From Monoplex corrugatus (Eukaryota; Mollusca; Gastropoda; Littorinimorpha; Ranellidae): a DNA stretch of 64,000 bases. The first letter of the stretch is position 1, and each line of letters opens with the position of its first letter. The stretch lies in NCBI GenBank assembly GCA_030674185.1, contig JAPXFY010000021.1, forward strand, positions 69,619,748-69,683,747, read 5' to 3'. The position numbers were made by a program, and so were the translations under genes. Below are positions 52,145 through 62,625 of the stretch, one piece after another. The notes beneath the pieces are model-generated. The model was not told where the DNA came from and ran no database searches. It saw nothing but the letters and a program-made list of their open reading frames with translations.

Positions 52145-53030
52145 AAAGATGGACAGAGCAGTCTTTGAATTTGTCAGGGTCTTCTTTTCCTTCCCTGCAG
52201 AAAACCTAAAGATAAATAGACCACTCTATGAAACATAGTAGGATCTTCTTATCTTCTTTGTAGAGGGCTTAAAGACTGATAGACCACTATGTGGAAGACT
52301 TTATGGTTTTCTTTTCTTTCTTTGTAGAGGATCTAAAGATACACAGACCGCTGCAATGATAGACCACTGCATGGAAGACGGAACGATGTTCATTTCCTTC
52401 TTTACAGAGGACTTGAAGACTGACAGACCCTCCATAGAAGACGTTTGGATTTTTTTCTTTGTAGATGACATAAAGATTAATAGACCACTGCATGAAAGAT
52501 GGTAAGATCTCCTTTGCCTTATCTGTAGAGGATCTAAAGATACATAGACTATAGACTACTCCATGGAAGATGGTAGGATCTTCGTTTTTCCTTGTAGAAG
52601 ACCTAAAAATTAAAAGACCACTCCATGCGGACGTTAGGTTCCTCTTTACCTTCTTTCTATAAAATGTAAAGACCTAACGATTGACAGATTAATGCACAGA
52701 AGGCAGTAGGAGTTTCTTTTCCTTCTTTGCAAAAGAAATAAAAATTGAGAGACACCCCACGGAAGATATTAGGATCTTCTTTGTTTCATTGCTTGTAGAA
52801 TGCCTGAAGACTGATAAACCATTGCATGGAAGGCAGTCGGACATTCTTTCCCTCTTTGTAGAAGACGTAAATATTGATAAGATCATTCCATGGAAGATGG
52901 TAGGGTCTTCTTGCTAAAAAATGTAAACATTGATAGACACCTCATGGAAGATGTTAGGATCATGTTCCTTCTTTGTAAGGGACCTAAAGATCGATAGACC
53001 ATGGCAAGGAGGGCATTAGAAGCTGTCTTT
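52145..53030 (+). repeat. Degenerate ~75-bp tandem array inside the CARD-gene intron
   Basis: About 11-12 diverged units with the consensus CTTTGTAGAGGACCTAAAGA, TTGATAGACCACTCCATGG, AAGATGGTAGGATCTTC, TTTTCC. Each unit carries a pyrimidine tract ending in TAG/CAG and, ~40 bases on, a GT-containing word, so units look like miniature exons with splice sites (see findings). Confidence 0.88.
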
Positions 53031-53219
53031 CCCCTTTCTTCCAGCAAGCATATGCCCCAAGATCTGTATCCTAGACAGACCAACATGACAGCTTTTCATT
53101 TTTGTGGCATGGCTTTGTGCTGTTCCCTGATACGAAGAACAGAACCCCTCATTGTTGACTTAAATACTGAACATTAACGAATTAACTCATCTTTGCTTGC
53201 AGTTTGTTATTATTTGCAG

Positions 53220-53436
53220 ATCGTTGGCCGCGGATGGTCGCAAAACTGAAAATGTGTGGACAACCCTGTTCGAGCTGTGTACACATCAGGTGGCCTTCAT
53301 TACGGATTTGCTGAACACGCACAAAATACACGTGCCTCCCGATGTGGAAGAACTTGTGACCTCTGGCATTCCTTGTACGTGCCAAGATGGATCTGGAGCC
53401 CTGCCTGGCACTCCACGCTCACTGCGACGAGAAAAG
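53220..53436 (+). CDS. CARD-domain gene, exon C (rest of second CARD-like module)
   Basis: Acceptor TATTTGCAG (53211-53219) and a consensus donor AAAAG|GTGAGT (53436/53437). Joining AG from exon B to A here gives AGA (Arg), then SLAADGRKTENVWTTLFELC, THQVAFITDLLNTHKI and a Ser/Gly/Pro-containing tail ending RSLRREK in phase 0. The SLAADGRKTENVW stretch fits CARD helices 4-5. The protein must continue in later exons not securely identified here. With two N-terminal CARD-like modules, candidates include a RIG-I-like receptor, a NOD-like receptor, a CARD caspase or an adaptor. The sequence does not decide. Confidence 0.65.
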
Positions 53437-53889
53437 GTGAGTTTGAGTAAGGATGTCTTCGGATATTGATGAATCACAAAGATATTTGGTTCTCTTCATT
53501 CAGGGTCAAAAATAAGTTCACATCACAGCTTTTTCAACCCCAAGGCCCCTAAGCATCCAAAAACAGCTCTTTGAACATCTTCCGGGTTTCTTAATATCTT
53601 GATGAACTGTGCACTGCCAGAAGCCTGTTGGTGTGCCCCCATTTCTCTTGTTAGATGGTGATCATGATAGAGCGATTTTAAGGTGGCTGGTTTTGTCCAT
53701 CTTGAAGACATGACTCACGTGCCTCCACTTCCTCATATCGCTGACAGTTTCGCTGATGCCAGAACGTCTTGCTATCTTTTCACTGATGATGTGTTGCCTG
53801 TTTTGTGATCAGGATCCGTGATGGGCATTTTGTTTTCAATCCCCTAAACTGATTCTCTGTCATGCAGTCAGTTTACCATGTACCTTGAA
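53437..53889. other. Intronic or intergenic, no gene recognised
   Basis: Follows the exon C donor. No repeat recognised until the SINE-1 copy. Confidence 0.5.
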
Positions 53890-54095
53890 TCATCTACAGA
53901 GTGGTCGAGTGGTTAGGACACTGTGACTCCAATTGGAAGGTCTAGGTTTGAACCAGCTTGTGTACCGTATGGTGGGCACGATAGATATTTTTCCGATCTC
54001 CCAGGTCAACATATGTGTGGCTTACTCGCGCCTGAGCCCCATTTGTATGGATATGCACGCAGAACATCAAACACTCACGTAAAGATTCTGCACGT
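53890..54095 (+). mobile_element. SINE-1 copy, forward orientation with tRNA head
   Basis: Head: GAGTGGTCGAGTGGTTAGGA (A box, near 53899) and GGTTTGAACC (B box, 53945-53954). Core: TTTTTCCGATCTCCCAGGTC, then GCACGCAGAACATCAA and CACGTAAAGATTCTG, the reverse of words at 38386-38560. This copy defines family polarity. Confidence 0.7.
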
Positions 54096-54129
54096 CGTGT
54101 TTGTGTTCGGTAGCTTACAGGGAAACAAA

Positions 54130-54545
54130 ATCACCCAGTGTGCACACCACCCAAAACAATGACAGGCGCTCCCATTGAATTGACGGATCAGTGGCCATAC
54201 AGTTTTGATTTCCTGGTTATTGACAACTGAAGGAGATGAATCGCGGGAAATCTGAAACGGTATTACCTGAAACACAGCCTTTGTGTTGCTGAGGCTAATT
54301 GTAAGGCCGAGCGTCTGCAGAGGCAGCAAATTGGTCAGTGGTGTGCTGGATGTCCTTGTGCGTGAATGCAGCTGGTGCGCAATCATCTTCGAGGAGAAAT
54401 TCCCACAAGAAGCTTTGAGTACTTTGGTCTTTGCTCGGAGTCTCTGCATGATAGAGTTTTACATCTGAACAGAACTTGGTGTACATCCCCATTCCAAAGG
54501 GTCAAATACATCAATCAGCATTGCCACAGAGACGATGAAGAAGAG
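54130..54545 (-). pseudogene. LINE reverse-transcriptase fragment, another family
   Basis: Minus strand: GMYTKFCSDVKLYHAETPSK and FLLEDDCAPAAFTHKDIQHT in one frame, then LTISLSNTKAVFQV after a shift. This is the RT catalytic-box neighbourhood (LEDD standing where FADD is usual) and the following GLTIS-KT motif. It differs from the RTE- and CR1/L2-like families above. Only ~130 codons survive. Confidence 0.6.
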
Positions 54546-54678
54546 TAGTAGGTTAATAATTAATAATTACAATATTTATATAGCGCAAAATCTTGATAAA
54601 ATCAAATCTAAGCCCTGAAACACACACACACGCACGCACGCACACACACGCACGTACGCACACACGCACCCACGCACC

Positions 54679-54721
<43 letters not shown>

Positions 54722-54854
54722 CTATAAATGGGGAGAAAGAATAAAAACAATGGAAAATTATAGAGAGCATATTATATACAATTATATATTGCAATGTGAT
54801 TCCCCTCCGAGTGGAGACAGGCTGCAGAGGGGATTGAGTGAGGTCAGGATTTTA

Positions 54855-56604
54855 TGCAGAGGAGAAAAGGTGAGTTTTGAGAGCGGACTTGAAGGAGACA
54901 AAAGTAGGTTGCTGACGTACTGAGAGAGGAAGTTTGTTCCAGGAGAATGGACCAGAAACAGAGAAGGCTCGTGGACCATAGGTATTGAGCTTAGTGCGTG
55001 GAAAGCGAAAAGTCAGAGGATCGGAGGCAGAGCGGAGGGTACGTGAGGGAAGATAGATCTCAAGTAGGCTTGACAGGTAATCGGGGGGCTGCGTTATTGA
55101 GGCTTTTGTAGCACATGGTGTCTAGTTTGTACTGTATGCGCTTTGATACAGGGAGCCAGTGAAGTTGTGCCAGGAGAGGAGATATGTGGTCAGCTTTATT
55201 CTTTTTGAGTACAAGGCGTGCAGCATTGTTTTGAATGCGCTGTAGGATGTGAGTGGTGGAGGCAGGAAGACCGGACAGGAGTGAATTGCAATAGTCAATG
55301 CGAGACATTATGAAGGAGAGAACGAGTTTTGCAGTTGTTTCCACAGAGAGATACTTCCTGATCAGGCTTATACGATGGAGGTGATAGTAGCAAGATCTGG
55401 CAGTTTGAGAAACAAAGTTGTTCATGGAGAGGGTAGAGTCAATGCAGACACCAAGGTTTTTAGCTGAATCAGAAATTGGGACTGATGTGTTACATAATGG
55501 GAGAGAAAGAGGAGGCAGCTGAGAAAGTTTCTGATGGGTGCCAATGAGGATAGCTTCTGTCTTGTCATCATTTAGTTGAAGTTTGTTGTATGTCATCCAA
55601 TTTTTGATGTCCGAGTAACACTCAGTGGTGCGAGTCAGGAGGCGCTGTATATTGTCAGGTGAGTCACTGTCTTGAAGTTGGGTGTCATCAGCATAGAAGT
55701 GGTGTTTTATAGAGTGGGAGTTGATGATGGTGGACAGGGGGGAGGTGTAAAGAGTGAAAAGAACAGGGCCAAGGACAGATCCTTGTGGAACACCACAGGT
55801 CAGGTATGCAGGTTGAGAGTAAGTGCCATTGATGAGAACAGTTTGTTTTCTGTTTGATAGATAAGAAGTGAACCAGGAGAGAGCAATGTAAGAGATGCCA
55901 AAAGTATGATGAAGTCTAGAAAGGAGAATACCATGATCAATGGTATCAAAGGCTGCAGACAGATCAAGGAGTGTGAGGAGAGAGACTTTGCCATTATCAG
56001 TTGCAAGGAGGAGATTGTTGAGAATGTGTAGCAAGGCAGTTTCAGTGCTATGGCACTGGCGGTAGGCTGACTGGAAAGGATTGAGGAGATTGTTGGCAGA
56101 CAGGTGAGAGTTCAGTTGGTTGAGGACAACCTTTTCAAGCAGTTTTGACAAGAAAGAGAGATTAGAGATAGGCCGGTAATTTTTCAGTTCATTTGGGTCT
56201 AAATTGTATTTCTTGAGGAGAGGGTGAACAATAGCAGACTTGAAAGAATCTGGGACAGTTCCAGTTTGAAGAGAAGTGTTGATGATGTCAGTGATGAATG
56301 GGAGGAGAGTAGGGAGACAGTCAGAGTAGAGAGAACCTGGAAGAGGATCCAGTTCGCAGGTTTTGAACGACATGGATCTGATTGTGTTGAGAATTTCTTC
56401 TTGTGAGACTGGGGTAAGAGTAGTAAGAGGTGTGCCAGAGAAGGAAGGGTCAGGTGGGCATGGTTGACAGGGTGTCCTGTCGAGCCTGTCATGATGAGTT
56501 TGTATTTTGGTGGTGAAATACTTGGAGAATACAGATGGGAGTTCTTCATTTGTGTGTTTTGTTGGGAGAGGTAAATCTTTTCGTGTGCCAAGGAGATGAT
56601 TCAT
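54855..56604 (-). pseudogene. CR1/L2-like reverse transcriptase (best copy)
   Basis: 514 open codons from 56604 to about 55085: NYRPISNLSFLSKLLEK, ETALLHILNNLLLATD, SAAFDTIDH, GVPQGSVLGPVLFTLYTSPL, catalytic HHFYADDTQL, KNWMTYNKLQLND and SRIDYCNSLLSGLP. An extra G in a G6 run near 55083-55088 breaks the frame; the final ~75 codons continue in another frame to about 54860. All core RT motifs are intact. The upstream endonuclease frame is separate because of a second shift near 56815, so this copy is two single-base lesions away from a continuous frame in this region (observation only). Confidence 0.88.
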
Positions 56605-56636
56605 GGTTGTAAAGAGTTCTTTTGAAGAAGAGGCAT

Positions 56637-58280
56637 TCAGGATTTTGGTTTGGAAATAGTTTGTTTTTGCAGATGCAATGAGGGTGGATACTTTTGTTTT
56701 AGAGGCTTGGAAAAGTTGCCTATGTACAGTGAGTTTGGCTTTGCGCCAGCGGCGCTCTGCTCTGCGGCGGGTACGTCTTGCACAGGCAATCTCATGAGTG
56801 AGCCAGGGGGTAGGGGGCGGTCAGGTAAAAGACGGGTTGTGGCTGGAGCATGAGTGTCCAGAAGATGGTGGAGAGTAGTGTAGAATTCATCAGCAAGGTT
56901 ATGTGACTTTTCAGAAAGGAGACGGAAGGCATCAGATGAAAATGAGGAGAGGTCGATAGATTTGAGATTGCGTCGAGTCACTGTGCGCATGGTACGGGAA
57001 GGAGGAGGAATGTCAAGAGAACAGAGAATTGCAGAGTAGTCAGATGGAAGGGCTGAAGTTAGACGGGTAGAAAGAACTAAGCAGTTATCAGTAGCTGAAT
57101 TGTGGTGATCACGAGAAATGATCCAGTCAAGAATGTGACCTTTTTGATGGGTTGGTTCAGAAATGTGTTGAGTCATATTGTGATTGGACAGAGAGTTGAT
57201 GATATGTCTTGTGTCATAACGGTGAGTGTTGTCATAGTGGACATTGATGTCACCTAGAATGATGAGATTTCCAGGTAAGAGACAGTAGTAATCAAGAAGT
57301 TGATCAAAGTCAGAGAGAAACATGGATGTGGTGAGCTTGTTGGCAGAGCTAGGTGGAGGTCGATAGACACAGGAGAAGGTGATGGGGTGAGGGGTGGATT
57401 GGAAGGATACTTCAACGTGCTCGAAAGAAGGATGGGAGAAAGGCAGAGACTGCGAGAAAGACAGGCGGGAATGGAGTGAGTCGTTGTAGAGGATGGCGAT
57501 ACCACCACCTCGGGATGAGCGATGGAGAGAAGCAAGCCTGTAACCACTCGGAGTGAGATTCACATGTATAGGTTCATGACCAAGGGGGTTAAGCCATGTT
57601 TCGGTGATAAAAGCAATGTCAACATGCTCATCTGCGATAAAGTCAGCAATGAGATCAGCTTTGCCATTAGTGCATGTTGACTGAGCGTTAAAAAGGCATA
57701 GTTTCAGTTTATCACAATGCGGCGGCCGAGGTGGAGGCGAAGGCAGCACCGACGGGACAGAAGACGAAGGCGACACCAGTGGGGCAGAAGACGAAGGCAG
57801 CAACGATGGGACAGAAGACGAAGGAGGCACCAGCGGGACAGAAGACAAAGGCAGCACCAGTGGGACAGAAGACGAGGGCAGCGCCGGCGGGACAGAAGAC
57901 GAAAGCGGCACCGGCGGGACAGAAGGTGAAGGCGGCACTGGCGGGAGAGAAGGCGAAGGCGAAGACGGCAGAGGAGGAGACGAAGTTTGCAGCAGCAAGG
58001 TCGAGTGCAGGGGCAGTGGAGGAGACGAAAAAGCAGAAGAGTGGTGTCGGACTGGCACAGCAAGAGGCAGATTGTGGCAAAGTCGGTGGAGACGTCCACC
58101 ACAACAGGATCGCGCAGTGCGGGGCTTAGGACACAGCCCCAGTGTTCGTATGCGCTGGTAGATGCCTCCACCGAGGTAGCACTTGCTGTGTTTAAAAAGT
58201 GTCAGTCCAATTTGTTTTATAAAAGAAGGGTCCATAATTGCGAGCCAGTCAAGAGAGGAAGATACTTGCAGAGAACACAA
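56637..58280 (-). pseudogene. CR1/L2-like endonuclease with Pro/Ser-rich N-terminus
   Basis: Frame opens at about 58280. Residues ~1-90 are basic and Cys-containing without a clear domain. Next comes a Pro/Ser/Val-rich tandem nonapeptide (~75 residues, from 57960-57735). The endonuclease begins at LKLCLFNAQSTC and shows DIAFITETWLNPLGHE, GGGIAILYND, YRPPPSS, ILGDINVHYD and SDYSAILCS. The last motif normally has His (copy 1 reads SDHSAI), so a catalytic residue is lost. One missing G near 56815 (relative to copy 1 at ~10090) shifts the frame before the RT linker, and the remaining codons to 56637 are out of frame. Confidence 0.85.
57735..57960 (-). repeat. 27-bp in-frame minisatellite in the LINE ORF
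   Basis: About eight 27-bp units encode a nine-residue repeat of the SSSVPLVPP type on the minus strand. Copy number could vary among copies; it links the N-terminal region to the endonuclease. Confidence 0.85.
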
Positions 58281-58385
58281 AGGTTTGGGAAAGCTGTAGC
58301 GTTGGGCGAAAACAGTAGGCTAAAATGTAAACACAGTTCACAGATAAAATGTCCGACTTGTGCGGCGGAATTAAAATGATGAAAA

Positions 58386-59195
58386 GTAGGTGTAAAAACT
58401 TTGAAATCAGATTATCTGGTAAAATATTCAAAATTTTAAAAAAATATTTACATCACCGTGTGTCGGGATTTAAAAGCAACAAACTGATACAAAATTCAAT
58501 GCATAAAATCAAATAGAACCACGATAAAATCACTGTAAAACACCACACACACTTTTGCTGCCTGCTGGCACGACATCTACTCATAATCAACTAGACTACA
58601 TTCCTGTTTCACTGTGTTCTGCACTAGGAAGGGTTTGTGGTTTTGCAGATGGGCAATATTCAACTTAAAGAACATTTAAAGAGCTAGCAGGGTAAGGGTG
58701 TGTAGTAGTGGGCAAAGTTGCAGAACCCATGATGGTACCACCGGGTAGATAAAAGAACAAAAACGGACGCAGAATATCAAATGCACACATTTATAGATCT
58801 GCAGGCCGTATCAGTGTTTGCTAGCTTAAGAAAACACAATTATATTCAACATTCATACTCATTATTAGGGCGAAGCATGCAGACCATGGAGAAACAGAAC
58901 GACTGCACAGTGTGGGCCAGACAGCGTGTGTTAAAGTACGAACAGCATATTTACTACTATTGGCACAGGCGTTCGGACTAACAGCTTCAGCCAACATATT
59001 TAAGTGTACAAAGTCATAACTTTAGCATCTATGCCCTCGATGTATCATGTATGTTTACACTACAACAAGAAAGGCGCTACGAGTACGTTTAGAATGTATG
59101 TTCGTATTCTTTTCTAGTAAGTATATGTCCCGCTTCCACAGAATTTTTTACAACTAAGCCCCGCCTAGCATCTGTCTGTCTGTCTGTCTATCTGT
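58386..59195. other. No gene recognised
   Basis: AT-rich and unique. A 66-codon frame at 58781-58981 lacks a recognisable motif. TCTG repeats lie at 59171-59190. Confidence 0.45.
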
Positions 59196-59249
59196 TTGAA
59201 CTCTCTCTCTCTCTCTCCCTCTCTCTCTCCCCCTCTCTCTTTCTCTCAG

Positions 59250-59396
59250 CATTCTGACCAGAGAAAGTCTCTAGTTCGTGCACCACCCATCATAACCAAG
59301 CCGGAACATGGGCCATCTGTGCAGACATTTCATACCATATTTCTGAGATGGGCAGGGAAGGGGGACAAACTAACCACGCTTTTCTCAATGAAGTGA
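59250..59396 (+). CDS. Possible terminal exon of the CARD gene (speculative)
   Basis: A long CT-rich tract ends in TCTCAG (AG at 59248-59249). From 59250 a frame in phase 0 encodes HSDQRKSLVRAPP, ITKPEHGPSVQTFH and GKGDKLTTLFSMK with TGA at 59394-59396. The phase fits the exon C donor. There is no domain to confirm it, and the pyrimidine tract is a microsatellite, so chance is a real alternative. Another exon-like stretch in a different frame lies at about 59443-59548. Confidence 0.2.
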   Translation, partial: HSDQRKSLVRAPPIITKPEHGPSVQTFHTIFLRWAGKGDKLTTLFSMK

Positions 59397-59582
59397 CGAA
59401 TCGCCACAAGTCAGTGTCACAATGGAAGAACCTATGCCCCTAGATAAACTTGCCAAATCCCAAACACATCACAGTGAAAATCAGGCGCCTTGTTTGCTTT
59501 CTGAAACTGCGGATGCACTTAAAGCCACCGGAAGTATGGATGGTAACTCTCCTGGAGTTGTTGCATTCAGCATATTTGAAGG

Positions 59583-59584
<2 letters not shown>

Positions 59585-59669
<85 letters not shown>

Positions 59670-59670
59670 G
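59585..59670. repeat. GA / GACA microsatellite
   Basis: (GA)n 59588-59644 then (GACA)n to 59668; it ends 30 bp before the Penelope left arm. Confidence 0.95.
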
Positions 59671-59698
59671 ATTTCACACAAGAGAATACCGTATGTTT

Positions 59699-60285
59699 AA
59701 AGATCCAAAACAAGTGCGACTGCCCGCGCCCAAGCAAATAGGAACCAGAAGAACGAGAAAACCAAAGTAAGCGCGTATTTAACAAAACAAGACAAAACAA
59801 GCGCAAATTTTCGGTCAACCGGCATTTGTCAAGCGCGAACGCACGGTCACAAACAGACCACAAACACCAAACAATGGATAATAAAAACAGGACTAAAAAC
59901 TTCCCTGCTGCCTCGTCCAGTGGATAAAAATGGACCAAATGGAATGCCCATGTCTTCATGAGCAGTAGTAAGAAGTGGGAGAGGGGAGGCAACTATGATG
60001 TTAAAGGGGAAGTGAGATGAGTTCTGCAATTTTGAGAAGTGGACATGCCATATCGGTATCGCCCTGTTCTGAAGAAGGCACAGGGCAAGAGCCAAGAGGT
60101 AAGGGAGTGGATTGTGCCCAGTGCAACGAATCAGGTAGACTTGGGAACAGGAAGAAACATGAAATGGCATTTCTGAATTCTGTTGCGCAATGGATTAGTT
60201 ATGATTTGTCATTAAGACCATATGGTTTGCGTGTTCCAAATTTATTTATGAGATGGGATTCTCTGTCTTTCCTGTGAATCGTCCA
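59699..60285 (-). repeat. Left inverted arm of the Penelope-like element
   Basis: It is the reverse complement of 63367-63863 with moderate divergence (for example AGTGCGACTGCCCGCGCC against GGCGCGGGCAGTCGCACT). At 60207-60285 it also matches the last codons of the ORF at 62550-62622. It holds an undamaged version of those codons: GACAGAGAATCC where the ORF copy lacks two bases. Confidence 0.88.
59801..59836 (-). ncRNA. Hammerhead-like motif in left arm (candidate)
   Basis: The minus strand reads GCGC, TTGACAAA, TGC, a CGGTTGACCG hairpin, AAAATTT, GCGC. Outer GCGC pairing, a small hairpin and a GAAA-like segment follow the order of minimal hammerhead ribozymes reported in Penelope elements. 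The CUGANGA core is altered (UUGACAA), so activity is doubtful. Confidence 0.35.
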
Positions 60286-60299
60286 TTGCTGACAAATCA

Positions 60300-62590
60300 C
60301 AAAAATACTTCAGTTCGGAAATAAGCAGAACACTAAACCCAACTCTCAGTCTCTTCATCAAAACCACCACCATCAATTTCAATGCGTCACTACACAAACA
60401 CACGCGAACCATAAAAGACAAAAAATTAATTAGCTTGAACAAGACTACAAACCCTTCTGCACTGCTCCTGACACCTGTCAGCAACCCAGCCCTGATCAAC
60501 AACACAGGGCCATAAATTTGTCCCTTTGAAACCATCTGCCAACAAATACCAAACAATGAACAGCTGCCAACGATTTTTCAGATCTCTACGTTGGATGGCA
60601 GTACTGGGACATCCTCCCAAACAAAAATTGAATCCAGATGCTGACTTACTTACAAAACTTTTCCATAAGCCTGCTCATTGGGAACCTCCTCACAACACCT
60701 TTCCTGAAGTTGAACATTACATCAACAAATGCCACCAAGAAATAGGCTGTCTCAACATGTGACCCAGGAAATATTCCAACATCACCAAAGAAAGTGACGC
60801 ACTACACTCCCTCAAAAACAGAGACGACATTGTCATCAAACCAGCAGACAAGGGTGGTGCGACTGTTGTCTGGGACAGATATCTGTATATAAAGGAAGCC
60901 CAGAAACAACTCCATCATCACGCTTTCTACAAAAAGTTGGACAAACCTGCACACATGACCAATCATGCCAAGATATCCAAACTTATCAACAATCTCATAA
61001 CCTCTAAGCAGCTGCTCCCCACTGCCAGACTACTCATCAAACAATTTCCAGTCCAATCACTTTTTTATTTACTTCCCAAAATACATAAAGCCAACAATCC
61101 TGGCCGTCCTATCGTGTCAGCTTGCAACTGCCCAACTGAAAATATTTCTCAGTTTCTTGACCACATTTTGCAACCTATAGTCCAGTCTTTGCCTACCTTC
61201 ATCAAAGACACTAACCACACGTTGAATCTGATTCAAATGATAAATGAAGACCACACCTTCAAACCCCAGTACTTGTTCACTTTGGATGTGACCTCTTTGT
61301 ATACCAGCATACCCCACTCTGATGGGTTAAAAGCTCTCCAGCATTTTCTAGACAAACGACCTGATCAAACATTGTCTACTTCATCCCTCGTCCGACTTGT
61401 GGAGCTGGTCCTGACAATGAATACATTTTCGTTTGCTGATGAGACGTTCTCGCAAGTTAGCGGAGTCGCAATGGGTACAAAGATGGGCCCTAGCTATGCC
61501 TGTCTGTTCATGGGATATTTGAAGGAACAAATCCTACAACAATACAAGAAACCCAAACCTGAAGTTTACAAAAGATACATTGATGACTGCATTGGCATGA
61601 CATCCCTCATTCATGACCAACTCTTGCAATTCATCCATTACGTCCAAACGTTTCACCCATCCATCAAGTTCACATATGAAATTTCAAACACATCCATATG
61701 CTTTCTCGACATCGAAGTTTCTCTTCAATCTGAACAACTAGTCAATACAGTCCACTACAAACCTACAGACTCACATTCCTATCTGGACTATCGATCACCT
61801 CACACTTCCAACACCAGAAACAGCATTCCCTACCCGCAGTTCTTGAGACTACGACGCCTCTGCTCAGATGAAGATGATTTCCAGGACAAAGCAGATGAAA
61901 TGACTAGATTTTTCCTACGCAGACATTACCCACTCAGGGTCATCAATGAAGCCCGGGAAAAAGTCAACTCTGTCTCTCGGCCAAATGCCCTCCATTCTAA
62001 GCCCAAAGCTGCCACAGAGGATCGGTCAGTCCTCAGTCTAGTTTACCACCCGTCCATGCACCTCGTAAAAAGGATCATCTTGTCCAACTGGAACATTTTG
62101 CGATCCAGTCCCACTACAGGTGAAACCTTTGACAAGCGCCCTTTGATCGTCTACAAGAGAGACACAAATCTCCGCGACTTGCTGGTGCATTCAAATCTCA
62201 GCAAACCAGTCAGCCAACCTCCAGGAACCTCTGCATGCAACAAACCTAAATGCAAGACTTGTCCTTTCTTGTGCTCAGCCACCACAGTCAAAGGCCCCAA
62301 ATCTCATATGAGAATTACAAAACATTTCAACTGTCAAACTTATAACATTGTCTACTTGATCAGCTGCTCTAAATGTTCCCAACTGTATATTGGTGAAACT
62401 GGACACACCCTTGATACACGTTTCAAATAACACTTGGCTGATATCCGTCATCAAAGGGATAAAACTATCCCCAATCACTTCAACCAATCAGACCACTCAA
62501 TCAATGACATCTGAGTGAAAGGTCTGTGGCTTCTATACAATACCAGCACCATAGACAGGAAAGACAGAATCCCATCTCATAAATAAACTG
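60300..62590 (+). pseudogene. Penelope-like reverse transcriptase with GIY-YIG endonuclease
   Basis: Penelope proteins combine a telomerase-related RT with a GIY-YIG nuclease. A continuous frame (clear from about 60526) is cut by TGA at 60760-60762, then reopens with DIVIKPADKGGATVVWDRYL and is uninterrupted to TAA at 62428-62430 (497 codons from ATG 60937). Landmarks: LPKIHKANNPGRPIVSACN, LFTLDVTSLYTSIPH, GVAMGTKMGPSYACLFMG, catalytic YKRYIDDCI, FLDIEV and HYKPTDSHSYLDY. The nuclease begins NIVYLISCSKCSQLYIGETG and continues in frame past TAA 62428 and TGA 62512. A Cys cluster (CNKPKCKTCPFLC) precedes it. A two-base loss near 62565 spoils the C-terminus. Confidence 0.88.
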
Positions 62591-62625
62591 GAACATGCAA
62601 ACCATATGGTCTTAACACTTTGGCA

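Larger units (their letters stand above)
54567..58385 (-). mobile_element. CR1/L2-like LINE copy, nearly full length
   Basis: Minus-strand element with endonuclease-RT coding region, 3' UTR with a GT-type tract (CA on the plus strand, 54617-54720), and an AT-rich end near 54567. It is the reference for the nested or truncated copies at 4776, 19050 and 28293. The 5' limit is uncertain because no other copy reaches it; about 58385 is an estimate. Confidence 0.85.

Noticed and set aside
57704..58171. Cys- or Arg-rich proteins over the GC-rich 57.7-58.1 kb region
   Set aside because: These are other frames of the 27-bp repeat within the LINE ORF.
58781..58981. 66-codon frame as part of the CARD gene
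   Set aside because: No acceptor/donor pair in a compatible phase and no recognisable motif.
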